Shown here piece after piece: positions 52,958 through 62,410 of a stretch of 64,000 bases of DNA. The translations under genes and the position numbers were made by a program. Position 1 is the first letter of the stretch; each line of letters starts with the position of its first letter. The notes beneath the pieces were generated by a model. That model worked only from the letters and a program-made list of their open reading frames with translations. It did no database searches and was not told the origin of the DNA. The stretch is taken from positions 310,001 through 374,000 of the forward strand of contig CAKVGK010000002.1 of assembly GCA_934747385.1 (NCBI GenBank). Reading direction: 5' to 3'. Source of the stretch: an uncultured Clostridia bacterium. GTDB taxonomy: Bacteria; Bacillota; Clostridia; Christensenellales; UBA1242.

Positions 52958-54791
52958 CAATTGAAATTTCCATATAAATTGCATTGCCGCCAAGCAGGTT
53001 GACGAATGTGCTGTCGTAATTTATTGTGAAACCTGTCATAAGATATTTGCTTGTGGTGGTTGTGCTTGTCGCTGGCTCAAATTCCACATTATTGCCACTG
53101 CTGTCTTGATAATAGTAATAACCGTCAGTTGAATTTAACACAAATCCATTGCTTGAACTTGTTGGCGCGGTCATGCCTGAAATTGACGAACTCAAAAGTT
53201 GCTTTCCTGTTGGAGTTACCGCATAAAATGTTACCTTATACCTCACACCAAAAGATGAGCCTAAATCCTCATTTTTCAAAAGCAATTTAAGTTTGTTTAC
53301 ATTCACTTCATTCCCAGCAGTAAAACTTCCACTTCCGCTGTTTGTGTAGAACTTGCCTTCAACCAAATCGTACATACCAAGCACACCGCTTGCATTTTTG
53401 GCAGGTACAAAATCCCTCACCAAAACATTTTCACTATACATTGTAAAACTATAAAATCTGGTCAACCAAATTCCGCCCGTTGTTGATCTATCAAACAAAT
53501 AAATATTTGCTGTTGTTAAAGCCGAATCTGAATATGACAAAGTCCAGGTTCCCAAATTTGAACTTAAAATTGCAGTTGTTGTGTTAAAGGAATAATCAAA
53601 ATTAAAACCATAGTAATCTTCTATTGTTGGGAAGTCATCTATAATCGCAGCAGATTTTGAACCAACTCCTGTCCAAATGTTACCACGAGTTGCCATTAGC
53701 CCAACAAAGTTGCTATAACTTGAACCTGAACCGAAAAGATAATTATCCGCACCTGTGGTCGGTCTTTGGAAATATGATTTACCAACAAACCTCATATTTG
53801 AGGATGGTTTAATTCCTGTGTCAAATTTTTGATTGCCATCGCTTTGCAGATATTCAAGTTGAGTGTAGCCGGCTGGCAAATTGGCAACACTAATTTTGTT
53901 GTTTGTTTTGTTTGCGCTGTCGTAAGCAAGGCTTATGCTTGTGCCAGACTTTTGCTCTGCCCCTGCCACAAATGTGCCTGTACCTGCGTTTGTGTAAAAC
54001 TTATTTTCGACAAGGTCGTACATTCCCAACACGCCACTGCTGTTTTTTGCTGGTATCAAATTTCTCATCAATGTACCATTGTCATAAAGGCGTCCATAAT
54101 AGATTTTGCCAATCATACCATTTGCATATGGAGCAGCAGTTCCGTTATTAAAATTCCCCACATAGAAGTTTCCATCAAGTTGAGTCATTGATTTTTCAAT
54201 TGTTCCAGTTTTTATTGTATTATTAACCGTCACTGAATTCTGAAAGCACAAAAAAGTATATTTGTTGCCAGCACGGACAGAGTAAGTGCTGCTAGAACCA
54301 CTATCAGCCCAGTCTAATCTTAAATATGCACTAGAAGATGAACTATTGATGCAAAAAACATTTACTGATTGGTTGCTAGGTGAACCTACCCTTGCACCGA
54401 ACACACCACGAGCACCGGTTATGTCATCAAATGAAATAGTTGTTTCATATTTTACTGTGTTTGGTGTTGGTTTAAAACCAGTATCAATATATTGTGTACC
54501 AGTTGTGGCAATATACTCTAATTGAGTATATTCCGTTGGGAGGGCTTTGCTTAGCATTGTTTGCGTGCCGCTGCTATCTTCTTGATACACATTCAGGTTG
54601 GCTTCGCTGGTTCTTATTGTGGCTGAAATTGTTTTGCCTGAAGAACTATCGTCTGTGAACCATGCACTTGTTACATTCACCACAGAAAATACCAATGCAA
54701 CCAACAAAACAAAACTTAAAAAAAGATTAAGCGGGGAAGCGTATCCATTTCCCTTGGTGGTTAACATGTTTTTAGAGTGATTGCTTTGCAC
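52938..54791 (-). CDS. SipW-type exported protein with two LamG-like repeats
   Basis: The N-terminus has one hydrophobic helix (about 22-43) followed by SAWFTDDSSSG, the sequence pattern of SipW-dependent TasA/camelysin-type exported proteins. Two related units follow, about residues 84-286 and 304-513. Both begin LP..YTQLEYI/L...G.QYIDTG/KFDTGIKP and end in PAKN(S/A)SGVLGMYDLVE.KFYTN.G.G.F.AG, which look like concanavalin/LamG beta-sandwich domains. The last 100 residues form a Ser/Thr-rich C-terminal domain. It is a secreted or fibre-associated surface protein; no SipW gene is in the window. Confidence 0.82.
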   Translation of the reverse strand: MQSNHSKNMLTTKGNGYASPLNLFLSFVLLVALVFSVVNVTSAWFTDDSSSGKTISATIRTSEANLNVYQEDSSGTQTMLSKALPTEYTQLEYIATTGTQYIDTGFKPTPNTVKYETTISFDDITGARGVFGARVGSPSNQSVNVFCINSSSSSAYLRLDWADSGSSSTYSVRAGNKYTFLCFQNSVTVNNTIKTGTIEKSMTQLDGNFYVGNFNNGTAAPYANGMIGKIYYGRLYDNGTLMRNLIPAKNSSGVLGMYDLVENKFYTNAGTGTFVAGAEQKSGTSISLAYDSANKTNNKISVANLPAGYTQLEYLQSDGNQKFDTGIKPSSNMRFVGKSYFQRPTTGADNYLFGSGSSYSNFVGLMATRGNIWTGVGSKSAAIIDDFPTIEDYYGFNFDYSFNTTTAILSSNLGTWTLSYSDSALTTANIYLFDRSTTGGIWLTRFYSFTMYSENVLVRDFVPAKNASGVLGMYDLVEGKFYTNSGSGSFTAGNEVNVNKLKLLLKNEDLGSSFGVRYKVTFYAVTPTGKQLLSSSISGMTAPTSSSNGFVLNSTDGYYYYQDSSGNNVEFEPATSTTTTSKYLMTGFTINYDSTFVNLLGGNAIYMEISIESVNIS

Positions 54792-54834
54792 ACCTTCCTC
54801 CTTTTGTGTTTAGGTTTTTAGTAGGCATATTTTC

Positions 54835-54872
54835 TTGTGTTCCCTTGCGAGGGGACACGAGAAATTGGTTTG
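54835..54872. repeat. Dispersed hairpin R3, copy b
   Basis: TGTTCCC-TTGCGA-GGGGACA hairpin followed by CGAGAAATTGGT; second copy of the element at 2571-2607. Confidence 0.55.
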
Positions 54873-54890
54873 TTTAGTCGTTTAGTTTGT

Positions 54891-56030
54891 TTAAACCAGT
54901 TCCAAGATTATGGAGTTGGAAACGTAGAAATATTTATCGGTTATGCGAAGGTAGCCGTCCACAACCTCGACCATGCCAGCTGCGGACAATTGTTTGATTT
55001 GTGTGGCGTGAGAATGTAGCAAGTCTTCGTGAAAATCTTGAGCGAATTCTTCCAAATTAAGCCCCTGAACCGTGCGAAGAGACAACATAATGCGCTCTTC
55101 CCTACGCTCTTTTTCGCCAATAAACTCGCGTTTATAAACGGCTGACCTGCCGTCTTGCATAGCGTCGAGGTAAGTGTCCAGACGTTTGGTGTTATAGAAC
55201 CTATAATCGTCAATATAACTATGAGCAGAAACGCCCAATCCCAAATAATTGGTCCCGTCCCAATACTTTTTGTTGTGACGAGATTCAAACCCTGGGCGAG
55301 CAAAATTGCTGACTTCATAACGCTTATAGCCATTTTTTGAAAGTAATTCGCAAACCTTATTATAAGTTGCAACTTGCTTTTCGTCCTTAACTGGGCGAAG
55401 TTTGCCGCGCTGCATTTTATCGTAAAGCAAAGTGTGCTTTTCAATTTGCAAAGCATAGGTTGAAATGTGTTTGCAGCGGCTTTTTATTAAGAATTTAACA
55501 GTGTCCAACACCATTTTTGTTGTTTGACCTGGAAGCCCAAGCATAACGTCACCGCTTACATTTGGAAATTCCGCTTCTTTAAGCATTTTGAATGTTTCTT
55601 TAACGTCTTCAAAGGTTTGAAACCTGCCATGGTTAACAAGCACATGACTATCTATACACTGCACGCCAACACTTATGCGATTGACGCCTGCTTGAACATA
55701 TTCCATGAACTTTGGCTTGGTGAAACTGCCTGGATTGACCTCAATTGTGTATTCAGTGTTGTCCGCAAAATGGAAACTAGAAAACAATTTGCGGCTAAGT
55801 GCAGCAAAAAAGCCCTCGTACATAATACTAGGAGTGCCGCCACCTATATAAATTGTATCAAATGTTTTGCCATAAAAATTGCTTTTAAGTTGGTCAATTT
55901 CTGTGAACAATGCTTCCAAATACATCTGTTGAGCCTGCTTGTCCATTGAATAAGACACAAAATCGCAGTAATCACATTTTTTGGAACAAAATGGAATGTG
56001 GATATACAACCCCAAATTTTCTTCTGCCAT
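54891..56030 (-). CDS. hemW: Radical SAM protein HemW
   Basis: Oxygen-independent coproporphyrinogen-oxidase-like family; HemW is a heme chaperone rather than the oxidase. The 4Fe-4S/SAM motif is PFCSKKCDYCDF near the start (CxxxCxxC), with YIGGGTPS and VGVQ segments after it and a HemN-type C-terminal domain (RREERIMLSLRTVQGL). 379 residues is standard. It follows lepA in transcription, a frequent pairing in Firmicutes. Shine-Dalgarno AGGGGAG. Confidence 0.95.
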   Translation of the reverse strand: MAEENLGLYIHIPFCSKKCDYCDFVSYSMDKQAQQMYLEALFTEIDQLKSNFYGKTFDTIYIGGGTPSIMYEGFFAALSRKLFSSFHFADNTEYTIEVNPGSFTKPKFMEYVQAGVNRISVGVQCIDSHVLVNHGRFQTFEDVKETFKMLKEAEFPNVSGDVMLGLPGQTTKMVLDTVKFLIKSRCKHISTYALQIEKHTLLYDKMQRGKLRPVKDEKQVATYNKVCELLSKNGYKRYEVSNFARPGFESRHNKKYWDGTNYLGLGVSAHSYIDDYRFYNTKRLDTYLDAMQDGRSAVYKREFIGEKERREERIMLSLRTVQGLNLEEFAQDFHEDLLHSHATQIKQLSAAGMVEVVDGYLRITDKYFYVSNSIILELV

Positions 56031-56189
56031 AAACTCCCCTAAATTTATGTTTTTAACTTTTCTTACCAGTTAAACTATTTTTTTATAGTTTGCGCTATTT
56101 TTAACAATTCAACTTATTTATTTTTAATAGTATAACCCATTTATTTTTATTTTCATAATATTTTTGGCTGTTTTTTGCCAATTTTTTGC

Positions 56190-57989
56190 TTAATCGTCTA
56201 ATTTTAAGATTGTAACAAAGGTTTCGCTTGGCAATTCCACGCTGCCCAAACGGCGCATACGCTTTTTACCCTCTTTTTGCTTTTCAAGAAGTTTGCGTTT
56301 ACGGGTTACGTCACCTCCGTAGCATTTGGCAAGCACGTCTTTACGCATTGCAGAGATTGTTTCCCTAGCAATGACCTTACCGCCAATAACAGCCTGAATT
56401 GGAATTTCAAACAAATGGCGTGGAATGACGGTTTTAAGCCTCTCGCACAACGCGCGCCCGCGTGCGTACGCCTTGTCTTTATGAACAATGAGCGAAAGTG
56501 CGTCGCATATGTCGCCATTAAGCAAAATGTCTAATTTAACAAGTTCACCCTGTTGATAACCCGCCAGCTCATAGTCCATGCTTGCATAGCCCTTGCTGAT
56601 TGACTTGATTTTGTCAAAGAAATCGTAAACAATTTCGTTGAGAGGCATGGTGTAAATAAGTTTGGTGCGGTTGGCATCAATATATTGCATATCGTGGAAA
56701 ATGCCGCGTCTATCTGCACACAAATCCATAATTCCGCCCAAATAATCCTTTGGAGTGATGATTTCCATTTTTACAATTGGCTCTTCCATTTTTGTTATTG
56801 ATTGCATTGGAGGCATTTCGCTTGGGTTAGTTACGTCGTATTCTTTGCCCTTGTTGTCGTACACCTTATATTCCACGCTTGGTGCGGTGGTGATTATGTC
56901 CAGCCCAAATTCGCGCTCCAAACGTTCGGTGATGATTTCCATATGTAACAGCCCCAAAAAGCCGCAGCGATAGCCATGACCGAGAGCCAAAGAGGTTTCC
57001 TTGGTGAAATGCAGGCTTGCGTCGTTAAGTTGAAGTTTTTCAAGAGCGTCGGTTAGTTCCTGATATTTATCGCCGTCAAGTGGGAAAATGCCGCAGAAAA
57101 CAACGCTGGTGGCCTGTTTGTAGCCGTCCAAAGGCTTTTCAACAGGGTTGTTTTTGAGGGTGATTGTGTCGCCCACCTTGGTGTCGCTAACGTTTTTTAT
57201 GCTTGCGGCAATATAGCCAACATCGCCCGCTTGAAGCATGTCACAAGCAACTGGCTGAGGTTTGAACACACCAACTTCGGTTACAACAAACGATTTGCCG
57301 GTTTGCATAAACAAAATTTCGTCGCCAACCCTAACGCTGCCGTCAAAAATGCGCACCATGCTGACCGCGCCTTTGTAACTATCATAGTAACTATCAAAAA
57401 CAAGGGCTTTAAGTTTTGCCTCAGTTTCGCCTTTTGGTGAAGGAATGTGTTTAACAACTGCTTCCAATACGCTGTCTATATTCAATCCAGTTTTTGCGCT
57501 TATTTCGCATGCTTCGTCGCAAGGAATGCCAATAATGTCCTCAATTTCCTTTTTTGTGCCAGCCACGTCCGCACTTGTCAGGTCAATTTTGTTGATAACT
57601 GGAATGATTTCCAAATTTGCATCCAAGGCCAGGTACACATTGGCAAGGGTTTGAGCCTGCACGCCTTGACTTGCGTCAACCACAAGCAATGCCCCTTCGC
57701 AGGCAGCCAAAGAGCGGCTTACTTCGTACGAAAAATCCACATGACCAGGTGTGTCAATCAAATTTAATGTATATTCTTCACCGTTATGGTTGAATTTCAT
57801 TGTTGCTGGCGTGAGTTTAATGGTTATGCCACGCTCGCGTTCAATGTCCATACTGTCCAAAAGTTGGTCTTCCATATCTCGCTTGGCAACCGTGCCAGTT
57901 TTTTCCATCAGCCTATCTGCCAATGTGCTTTTGCCGTGGTCTATGTGCGCCACAATACAAAAATTACGTATTTTGCTTTGTCTATCCAT
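56190..57989 (-). CDS. lepA: Elongation factor 4 (LepA)
   Basis: Ribosomal GTPase that back-translocates or aids initiation/biogenesis. G1 VAHIDHGKSTLADRL, G2 RGITI, G3 DTPGHVDF, G4 NKID, and the LepA-specific C-terminal domain ending KQKEGKKRMRRLGSVELPSE. 599 residues is standard. No clear Shine-Dalgarno at the ATG. Confidence 0.98.
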   Translation of the reverse strand: MDRQSKIRNFCIVAHIDHGKSTLADRLMEKTGTVAKRDMEDQLLDSMDIERERGITIKLTPATMKFNHNGEEYTLNLIDTPGHVDFSYEVSRSLAACEGALLVVDASQGVQAQTLANVYLALDANLEIIPVINKIDLTSADVAGTKKEIEDIIGIPCDEACEISAKTGLNIDSVLEAVVKHIPSPKGETEAKLKALVFDSYYDSYKGAVSMVRIFDGSVRVGDEILFMQTGKSFVVTEVGVFKPQPVACDMLQAGDVGYIAASIKNVSDTKVGDTITLKNNPVEKPLDGYKQATSVVFCGIFPLDGDKYQELTDALEKLQLNDASLHFTKETSLALGHGYRCGFLGLLHMEIITERLEREFGLDIITTAPSVEYKVYDNKGKEYDVTNPSEMPPMQSITKMEEPIVKMEIITPKDYLGGIMDLCADRRGIFHDMQYIDANRTKLIYTMPLNEIVYDFFDKIKSISKGYASMDYELAGYQQGELVKLDILLNGDICDALSLIVHKDKAYARGRALCERLKTVIPRHLFEIPIQAVIGGKVIARETISAMRKDVLAKCYGGDVTRKRKLLEKQKEGKKRMRRLGSVELPSETFVTILKLDD

Positions 57990-58098
57990 GAAAATTATGG
58001 TAGCAAACTATGGCAGATTTGTCAATCAACTATGCCAGTGTTGGCTGTTTTAGGAGTTTTGTCCCGCCCAAATGTTCAAAATTTAGGGGTTGGCTCAG

Positions 58099-58127
58099 TT
58101 AAATTTTGACATTATTCGACATATATT
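58099..58127 (+). promoter_or_regulatory. Possible sigma-E-type promoter of sigK
   Basis: TTAAATT (58099-58105), 14 bp, CATATATT (58120-58127), reminiscent of the sporulation sigma-E consensus. The match is loose; support is mainly that sigK is sigma-E-dependent in characterised spore-formers. Confidence 0.35.
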
Positions 58128-58142
58128 CCCTTAGAGGTCTAT

Positions 58143-58844
58143 ATGGTATTTGAAACTATTGGTCAATTTTTATCTAAACTTATGTTTTTTCACGGGTTTG
58201 TGAATAGCGAAAACGAAAACAAATTTCCGCAGCCACTTTCGCGCGAAGAGGAAGAAAAATATGTTAAATTAATGCACGAAGGTGACGAAAAAGCACGCGG
58301 ATTGCTCATAAAACACAACTTACGACTTATTGTTCACATTGCAAAAAAATACATGCAGTCTGCCGAAAGTGAAGACCTTATTTCTGTGGGCTCTATTGGA
58401 CTTATTAAGGCAATTGACAGTTACAAGCCAAACAAAGGCTCCACCATTTCAACTTATGCCAGCAGGTGCATTGAAAACGAAATTTTAATGCTTTTAAGAG
58501 CCAACAAAAAGCATAAAGCGTGCGTCAGTGTGGACGAAATTATTGCAGAAGGTAAGGACGGAAGCAGTTTAACCCTACGCGACATTATTCCTCAAAGCGA
58601 GGAGCAGGATACGGACAAAATTGTGGAAAAAAGAGTTTTTGTTGAGGAAGTTGTTGCTTTTTTGAAAGAAAATTTGAGCAAACGCGATTTTCGAATTTTT
58701 ATGCTTCGCTATGGGCTTATAGACGGGATTGAACGCAGCCAACAAGAGGTGGCGGACATTATGGGAATAAGCCGAAGTTACATATCTAGAATTGAAACCC
58801 GCGCGCTTGATATGATTAAAGACAATATAAATATTGAATTTTGA
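58143..58844 (+). CDS. sigK: Sporulation RNA polymerase sigma factor SigK
   Basis: Late mother-cell sigma factor. The N-terminus FETIGQFLSKLMFFHGFV is a hydrophobic pro-sequence-like segment before FPQPLSREEEEKYV, exactly the SigK layout. Region 2 LLIKHNLRLIVHIAKKY...SEDLISVGSIGLIKAIDSY and STYASRCIENEILM; region 4 RSQQEVADIMGISRSYISRIETRAL. 233 residues, uninterrupted, with no skin element. It shows that the organism is, or recently was, a spore-former. Shine-Dalgarno AGAGGT. Confidence 0.93.
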   Translation: MVFETIGQFLSKLMFFHGFVNSENENKFPQPLSREEEEKYVKLMHEGDEKARGLLIKHNLRLIVHIAKKYMQSAESEDLISVGSIGLIKAIDSYKPNKGSTISTYASRCIENEILMLLRANKKHKACVSVDEIIAEGKDGSSLTLRDIIPQSEEQDTDKIVEKRVFVEEVVAFLKENLSKRDFRIFMLRYGLIDGIERSQQEVADIMGISRSYISRIETRALDMIKDNINIEF

Positions 58845-58874
58845 TTTATTGTTGAAAATTACATAAAAGAGCGC

Positions 58875-58903
58875 AAAAAAAATGGAGAGTTCGTTCACTC
58901 TCC
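58875..58903 (-). terminator. RNase P RNA terminator
   Basis: GGAGAGT/ACTCTCC stem followed on minus by ATTTTTTTT. A smaller CATCC/GGATG hairpin (58906-58920) lies between it and the RNA. Confidence 0.8.
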
Positions 58904-58929
58904 ACCATCCAAAAGGATGAAAGCATTTA

Positions 58930-59274
58930 GGTGGCAGTTTGGTCTATAAGCCGAGTTCTGTGTTAGACGGTCATCTATCTAGTGCAATAATTGCTTATTG
59001 CATCAAGCGGTGTATCTATCCTAGCGAGCAGCCGTAACGGGTATTATACCTTGCTTCGGGTGGGGTTTGCATGGACCAAGTTTGTCGCCAAACCTGCGGT
59101 GAGCTCTTGCCTCGCCTTTTCATCCTTACTTTACCGTTTAGGGGTACAGCGGTAATTTTCTGTTGCACTTTCCTTCAAGTTGCCTTGACTTGCCGTTAGC
59201 AAGCACCCTGCTCTATGAAGCTCGGACTTTCCTCAAATTGGTAACCCAACTTGCGACCATCTGACCAAGCTGAC
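58930..59274 (-). ncRNA. rnpB: RNase P RNA
   Basis: The minus strand carries GAGGAAAGTCCGAGCTTC (P3-P4 5' side), ACGGCAAGTCAAGG, and near the 3' end ACAGAACTCGGCTTATAG, which pairs with the 5' side to form P4, all universal to bacterial RNase P RNA. Catalytic subunit for tRNA 5' processing. Ends are approximate to within about 10 bases. The AGAAAATTACCGCTG arm and overall length of about 345 suggest an A-type or related fold. Confidence 0.95.
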
Positions 59275-59370
59275 AACAACATTATACCGCATTCTGCCAG
59301 TTTGTCAACCCCTAATTTTGAAATTTTTGCCAAATTTATGTATTTTTATGGAGTATTGACAAACAAAAAA

Positions 59371-59477
59371 CACAAGGAAGCCTAATAAAATGGGTTCCTT
59401 GTGTAAAGGAAAAACCGAACAATAAGCGAGCATTTGCGACAAGCAAATCCGCAAAAGTGAGTGTTTTGACGCTGTCA
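59371..59477. repeat. Dispersed structured element R1, copy b
   Basis: A 9 bp stem (59371-59379 with 59395-59403) closes the loop GCCTAATAAAATGGG; the downstream segment matches copy a (2093-2201) block by block (GGAAAAACCG, GAGCATTTGCG, CCGCAAAAG, GTTTTGACG). The stem differs from copy a but pairs equally well. The 59275-59370 and 59478-59548 flanks share an 18 base segment (CAACCCCTAATTTTGAAA) on both sides. Confidence 0.75.
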
Positions 59478-59548
59478 ACCCCTAATTTTGAAATTTTTGT
59501 TATTTTCTTGTAAGATTTTACCAGATTTGGTTGATATATTGAGCCAAA

Positions 59549-60625
59549 TTAATATTTAAGGTCTGGATTTGTTGTGGTTTCTTCTTTAACAACAACTATT
59601 GAGTTCCCGACAATATTTTCTGGTTCAAGCCAAGTGAAAACTTGTGGGAAAAGTTCAAGGGTTCTGTCTTGACGAGGGTATTGGTAGCCCATTTTAAAGC
59701 CATAGGCGTTTTTGTCATATTCGCTAAACTCGCACATTTTGTCTTCTGGATTAATGGTGCTTTCATCAACTTTGATAATGCCGTTATCTGTGTTCCAAGA
59801 TATGTAGTCTTTAAAACTGATTTCATGATAATGAATAGAATCGGATTGGTTTTGTATACCCCACTTGTCTGCAGATGGTTTGAATGCTGGACTTGGAGAA
59901 TCACTGCATGCGTACATTGAGAATGTAACCTTGCCAGTTGTTGGATTTTGGAACATTAAAAAGTCCATAAAATACGATAAACAAAGGTGTGAATTAAAAT
60001 TTTCCGTCAATGCGTCATATGTTTTTATGTCAATTTTGCCTTCTGCCAAGATTGTTGGTTGTTTATGCCTTGAAATGAGGTCGTTCAAATACAAACTTTG
60101 TGCAAACCTATAAAGGTGCAATTGAAAATATTCTTTTGCTTCCTGCTCGGTTAAATCGTAACTAATCAAGTACTGCTCATAATAAGAATTATCTCGAGTC
60201 AAACTTGTTAACATGTATAACTTATGCAATTCATCGTTCAAAATAAATGCGTTGGTGCGGCAGGCAATTTCGCCAGACTTGATTTTTTCGACGTCGACCC
60301 CCTTGCTTTCCCAGAAACCATAAGGATTGCCGTAAACGTCCAATTTAAAGCCATTTTTCAAATTGTTTTTTATTGACTCGTTCAAATTTTGGCAGTATTC
60401 GTCTTCAAATATGTCACGTGTAAAAAATGAAAAGTTTGTTAAATCCAACTCTTGTTCCTGTTGCTGATTGTTTTGATTTCCTTCAAACAACTGACAACCG
60501 GTCATTGTTACACCAATTGCGCCCGCCAAAACCAAACTTGCAATTTTTTTCCAAACCTTGCTGCTGTGCAATTTGTTTGAAACGCGTTTTGACGCCCTCG
60601 CCAATAAATTTTTATTTTCTTCCAT
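59549..60625 (-). CDS. Unknown lipoprotein, 358 aa
   Basis: An unusually long basic N-terminus (about 27 residues, RASKRVSNKLHSSKVWKK) precedes the hydrophobic h-region and a lipobox TMTGC with Cys44. A Gln/Asn-rich linker leads to a 290-residue domain with many aromatic residues and no motif I recognise. Shine-Dalgarno GGAGTTT and a strong promoter upstream. It lies in a cluster of exported proteins; the function is unknown. Confidence 0.75.
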   Translation of the reverse strand: MEENKNLLARASKRVSNKLHSSKVWKKIASLVLAGAIGVTMTGCQLFEGNQNNQQQEQELDLTNFSFFTRDIFEDEYCQNLNESIKNNLKNGFKLDVYGNPYGFWESKGVDVEKIKSGEIACRTNAFILNDELHKLYMLTSLTRDNSYYEQYLISYDLTEQEAKEYFQLHLYRFAQSLYLNDLISRHKQPTILAEGKIDIKTYDALTENFNSHLCLSYFMDFLMFQNPTTGKVTFSMYACSDSPSPAFKPSADKWGIQNQSDSIHYHEISFKDYISWNTDNGIIKVDESTINPEDKMCEFSEYDKNAYGFKMGYQYPRQDRTLELFPQVFTWLEPENIVGNSIVVVKEETTTNPDLKY

Positions 60626-60690
60626 ATAAACTCCTTAAGCGTGTGCACACGGATAAATCAGCACACATTTGCCTTAAAAAACTTGACATA

Positions 60691-60719
60691 AGATTAACAC
60701 AATTATCAATCTCTGTCAA
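60691..60719 (-). promoter_or_regulatory. Promoter of the 59549-60625 lipoprotein gene
   Basis: TTGACA (60714-60719), 17 bp, TAATCT (60691-60696) on minus. Confidence 0.7.
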
Positions 60720-60730
60720 GTTAATATTTC

Positions 60731-62410
60731 TTAACTAATTTGGTAACCCATGCAGAATGTAAAGCCGCCTTTTCTTATTGTATCTTCAAATCTGTGAGTA
60801 TATGTACATTTCTTAGTTTTAGGGTTGCATGTTTGTGATGTAATTTTATTACAACATGCAGTGAACAATTTGTTCAAAACTGTTTGGCTTATGTCGTAAC
60901 CATTTCTATGTGTATAAACAATATTAGCAGTTTTATCATTATTAGTGTCTAGTTTCAAATATGCAGTGCTTGTGAACCCATTTGTCCAAAATTCTTTATT
61001 CGCTGCACCTTCACTTGTCGTAGTGCGTAATGGACAACCTCCAAATATTGCTTGGAAAGAAAATCTAACTTCATTACGTACTGAAATTACATTATTTTGG
61101 GTTTGATAATCACACCCATTCAAACTGATATTTGTTAATTTTACATGATTTTTACCCAAAGTGATTTTATTTTGATAATTTTGATGATTTGAACTAAGCA
61201 CAGGTTGCAATTCAAACGAACCACCTAATATTCCGCCAAAATTAAAGAAAACCTGAGATCCAAACCTAAACTCTTCACCTGAATTCCAGTAAAAATTGCC
61301 AGTTACGTATTTTAATGTTGCTGAACCATAATAAAAACAATTTTCAATTTTGAGGGTTTTTGATAAATATGTCCAACCTCCAACAATGCCACCAACACAA
61401 ACATTTGCTTGGTTCCAGTCCGCAACGTCAAAATCGACGTCTGCAGAACAATTTTCAATCGTGGTTGAATATGCTCCACCAACAATGCCACCAATCATTT
61501 GTTTAGTTTGTCCGCGAGAAGTATCCTCATTCAACCCTGCTGCCCTAACATAAACGTTTGAGTTTAAAATTGAACATTGAGATATTTTTCCGCCTTGATT
61601 TTCTCCAACCAATATTCCAGCATACAAAATTTTGGGGTGAGAACTTGAATCATAGTAATGTCCAATACCTCTATATTCGTTATAATCTCCACCAGAATTA
61701 ACATATTGATTGTCCATATCTGAAAAATTCAGTTCTGCGTTATCAATTTTCAAATTTTTAATTGTGCCTTCATTTGTTGCAAATAGCCCTACATAACCAT
61801 CATAAATGTTTGGACCAACAATAAAATTTGACAATGTAAAATTTTGACCATCTAAAATGCCTTTAAATGTTCCTGTTATTGGTTTAACCGAAATTTTGCG
61901 GTCGCTATAGCCGAAAGAAATATCACCATTGACATACACTATTGTGTTAGCGTAATCTTTTATGCCGTCATTTATATTCTGTCTAAATTTATCCCAACCG
62001 TTTTCGCCCGTAATCCACTCTTCGCTGCTTGTTGAGGCATAAGTTGCAACTGAAATTTTGTTTACGTTTTTGTCCATTGCTGAGAAATAATAACTTTGAT
62101 TGTCCATTTCATAACTAAACATAACATTTTTTGAAGCAACAGCAACAAGTCCACTCAATTGTCCTTTATTTCCATTGCCAGAGATTTTTATCTTTTGGCT
62201 GAGCTTGTCTATTGTATTGTCTTCCTTTGTTATGTTGTCTGTCAATTCAAACTTAACAACGCCTGCTGTGGTTCGCAATATCGCTATGTTGTTTGGAGTT
62301 AAGTTGAGAATTAAACCTATGGTTGTTAAACCTGCCAATGCAAAACAAAAAATTAGCAAGAGTAGGCTTACTATTTTTTTGTATCTTAATATCTTGTTTG
62401 CCCCTAACAT
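60731..62410 (-). CDS. Exported GLUG-repeat surface protein, 559 aa
   Basis: A signal-anchor helix (about residues 14-38) is followed by a beta-solenoid-like region with GLUG-type repeats: GTFKGILDGQNFTLSNF, YVGLFATNEGTIKNLKIDN, YAGILVGENQGGKISQCSI, IGGIVGGAYSTTIENCS and VGGIVGGWTYL..TLKIENC. GLUG repeats occur in adhesins and IgA-protease-like surface proteins. The C-terminal 100 residues contain five Cys. No sortase motif. Transcription may start at the ATG itself (see promoter). Confidence 0.82.
   Translation of the reverse strand: MLGANKILRYKKIVSLLLLIFCFALAGLTTIGLILNLTPNNIAILRTTAGVVKFELTDNITKEDNTIDKLSQKIKISGNGNKGQLSGLVAVASKNVMFSYEMDNQSYYFSAMDKNVNKISVATYASTSSEEWITGENGWDKFRQNINDGIKDYANTIVYVNGDISFGYSDRKISVKPITGTFKGILDGQNFTLSNFIVGPNIYDGYVGLFATNEGTIKNLKIDNAELNFSDMDNQYVNSGGDYNEYRGIGHYYDSSSHPKILYAGILVGENQGGKISQCSILNSNVYVRAAGLNEDTSRGQTKQMIGGIVGGAYSTTIENCSADVDFDVADWNQANVCVGGIVGGWTYLSKTLKIENCFYYGSATLKYVTGNFYWNSGEEFRFGSQVFFNFGGILGGSFELQPVLSSNHQNYQNKITLGKNHVKLTNISLNGCDYQTQNNVISVRNEVRFSFQAIFGGCPLRTTTSEGAANKEFWTNGFTSTAYLKLDTNNDKTANIVYTHRNGYDISQTVLNKLFTACCNKITSQTCNPKTKKCTYTHRFEDTIRKGGFTFCMGYQIS

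Noticed and set aside
56160..56190. Terminator-like TTGGC/GCCAA hairpin after lepA
   Set aside because: Its T-run lies on the plus strand, where no gene ends; on the lepA strand it has no U-tract.
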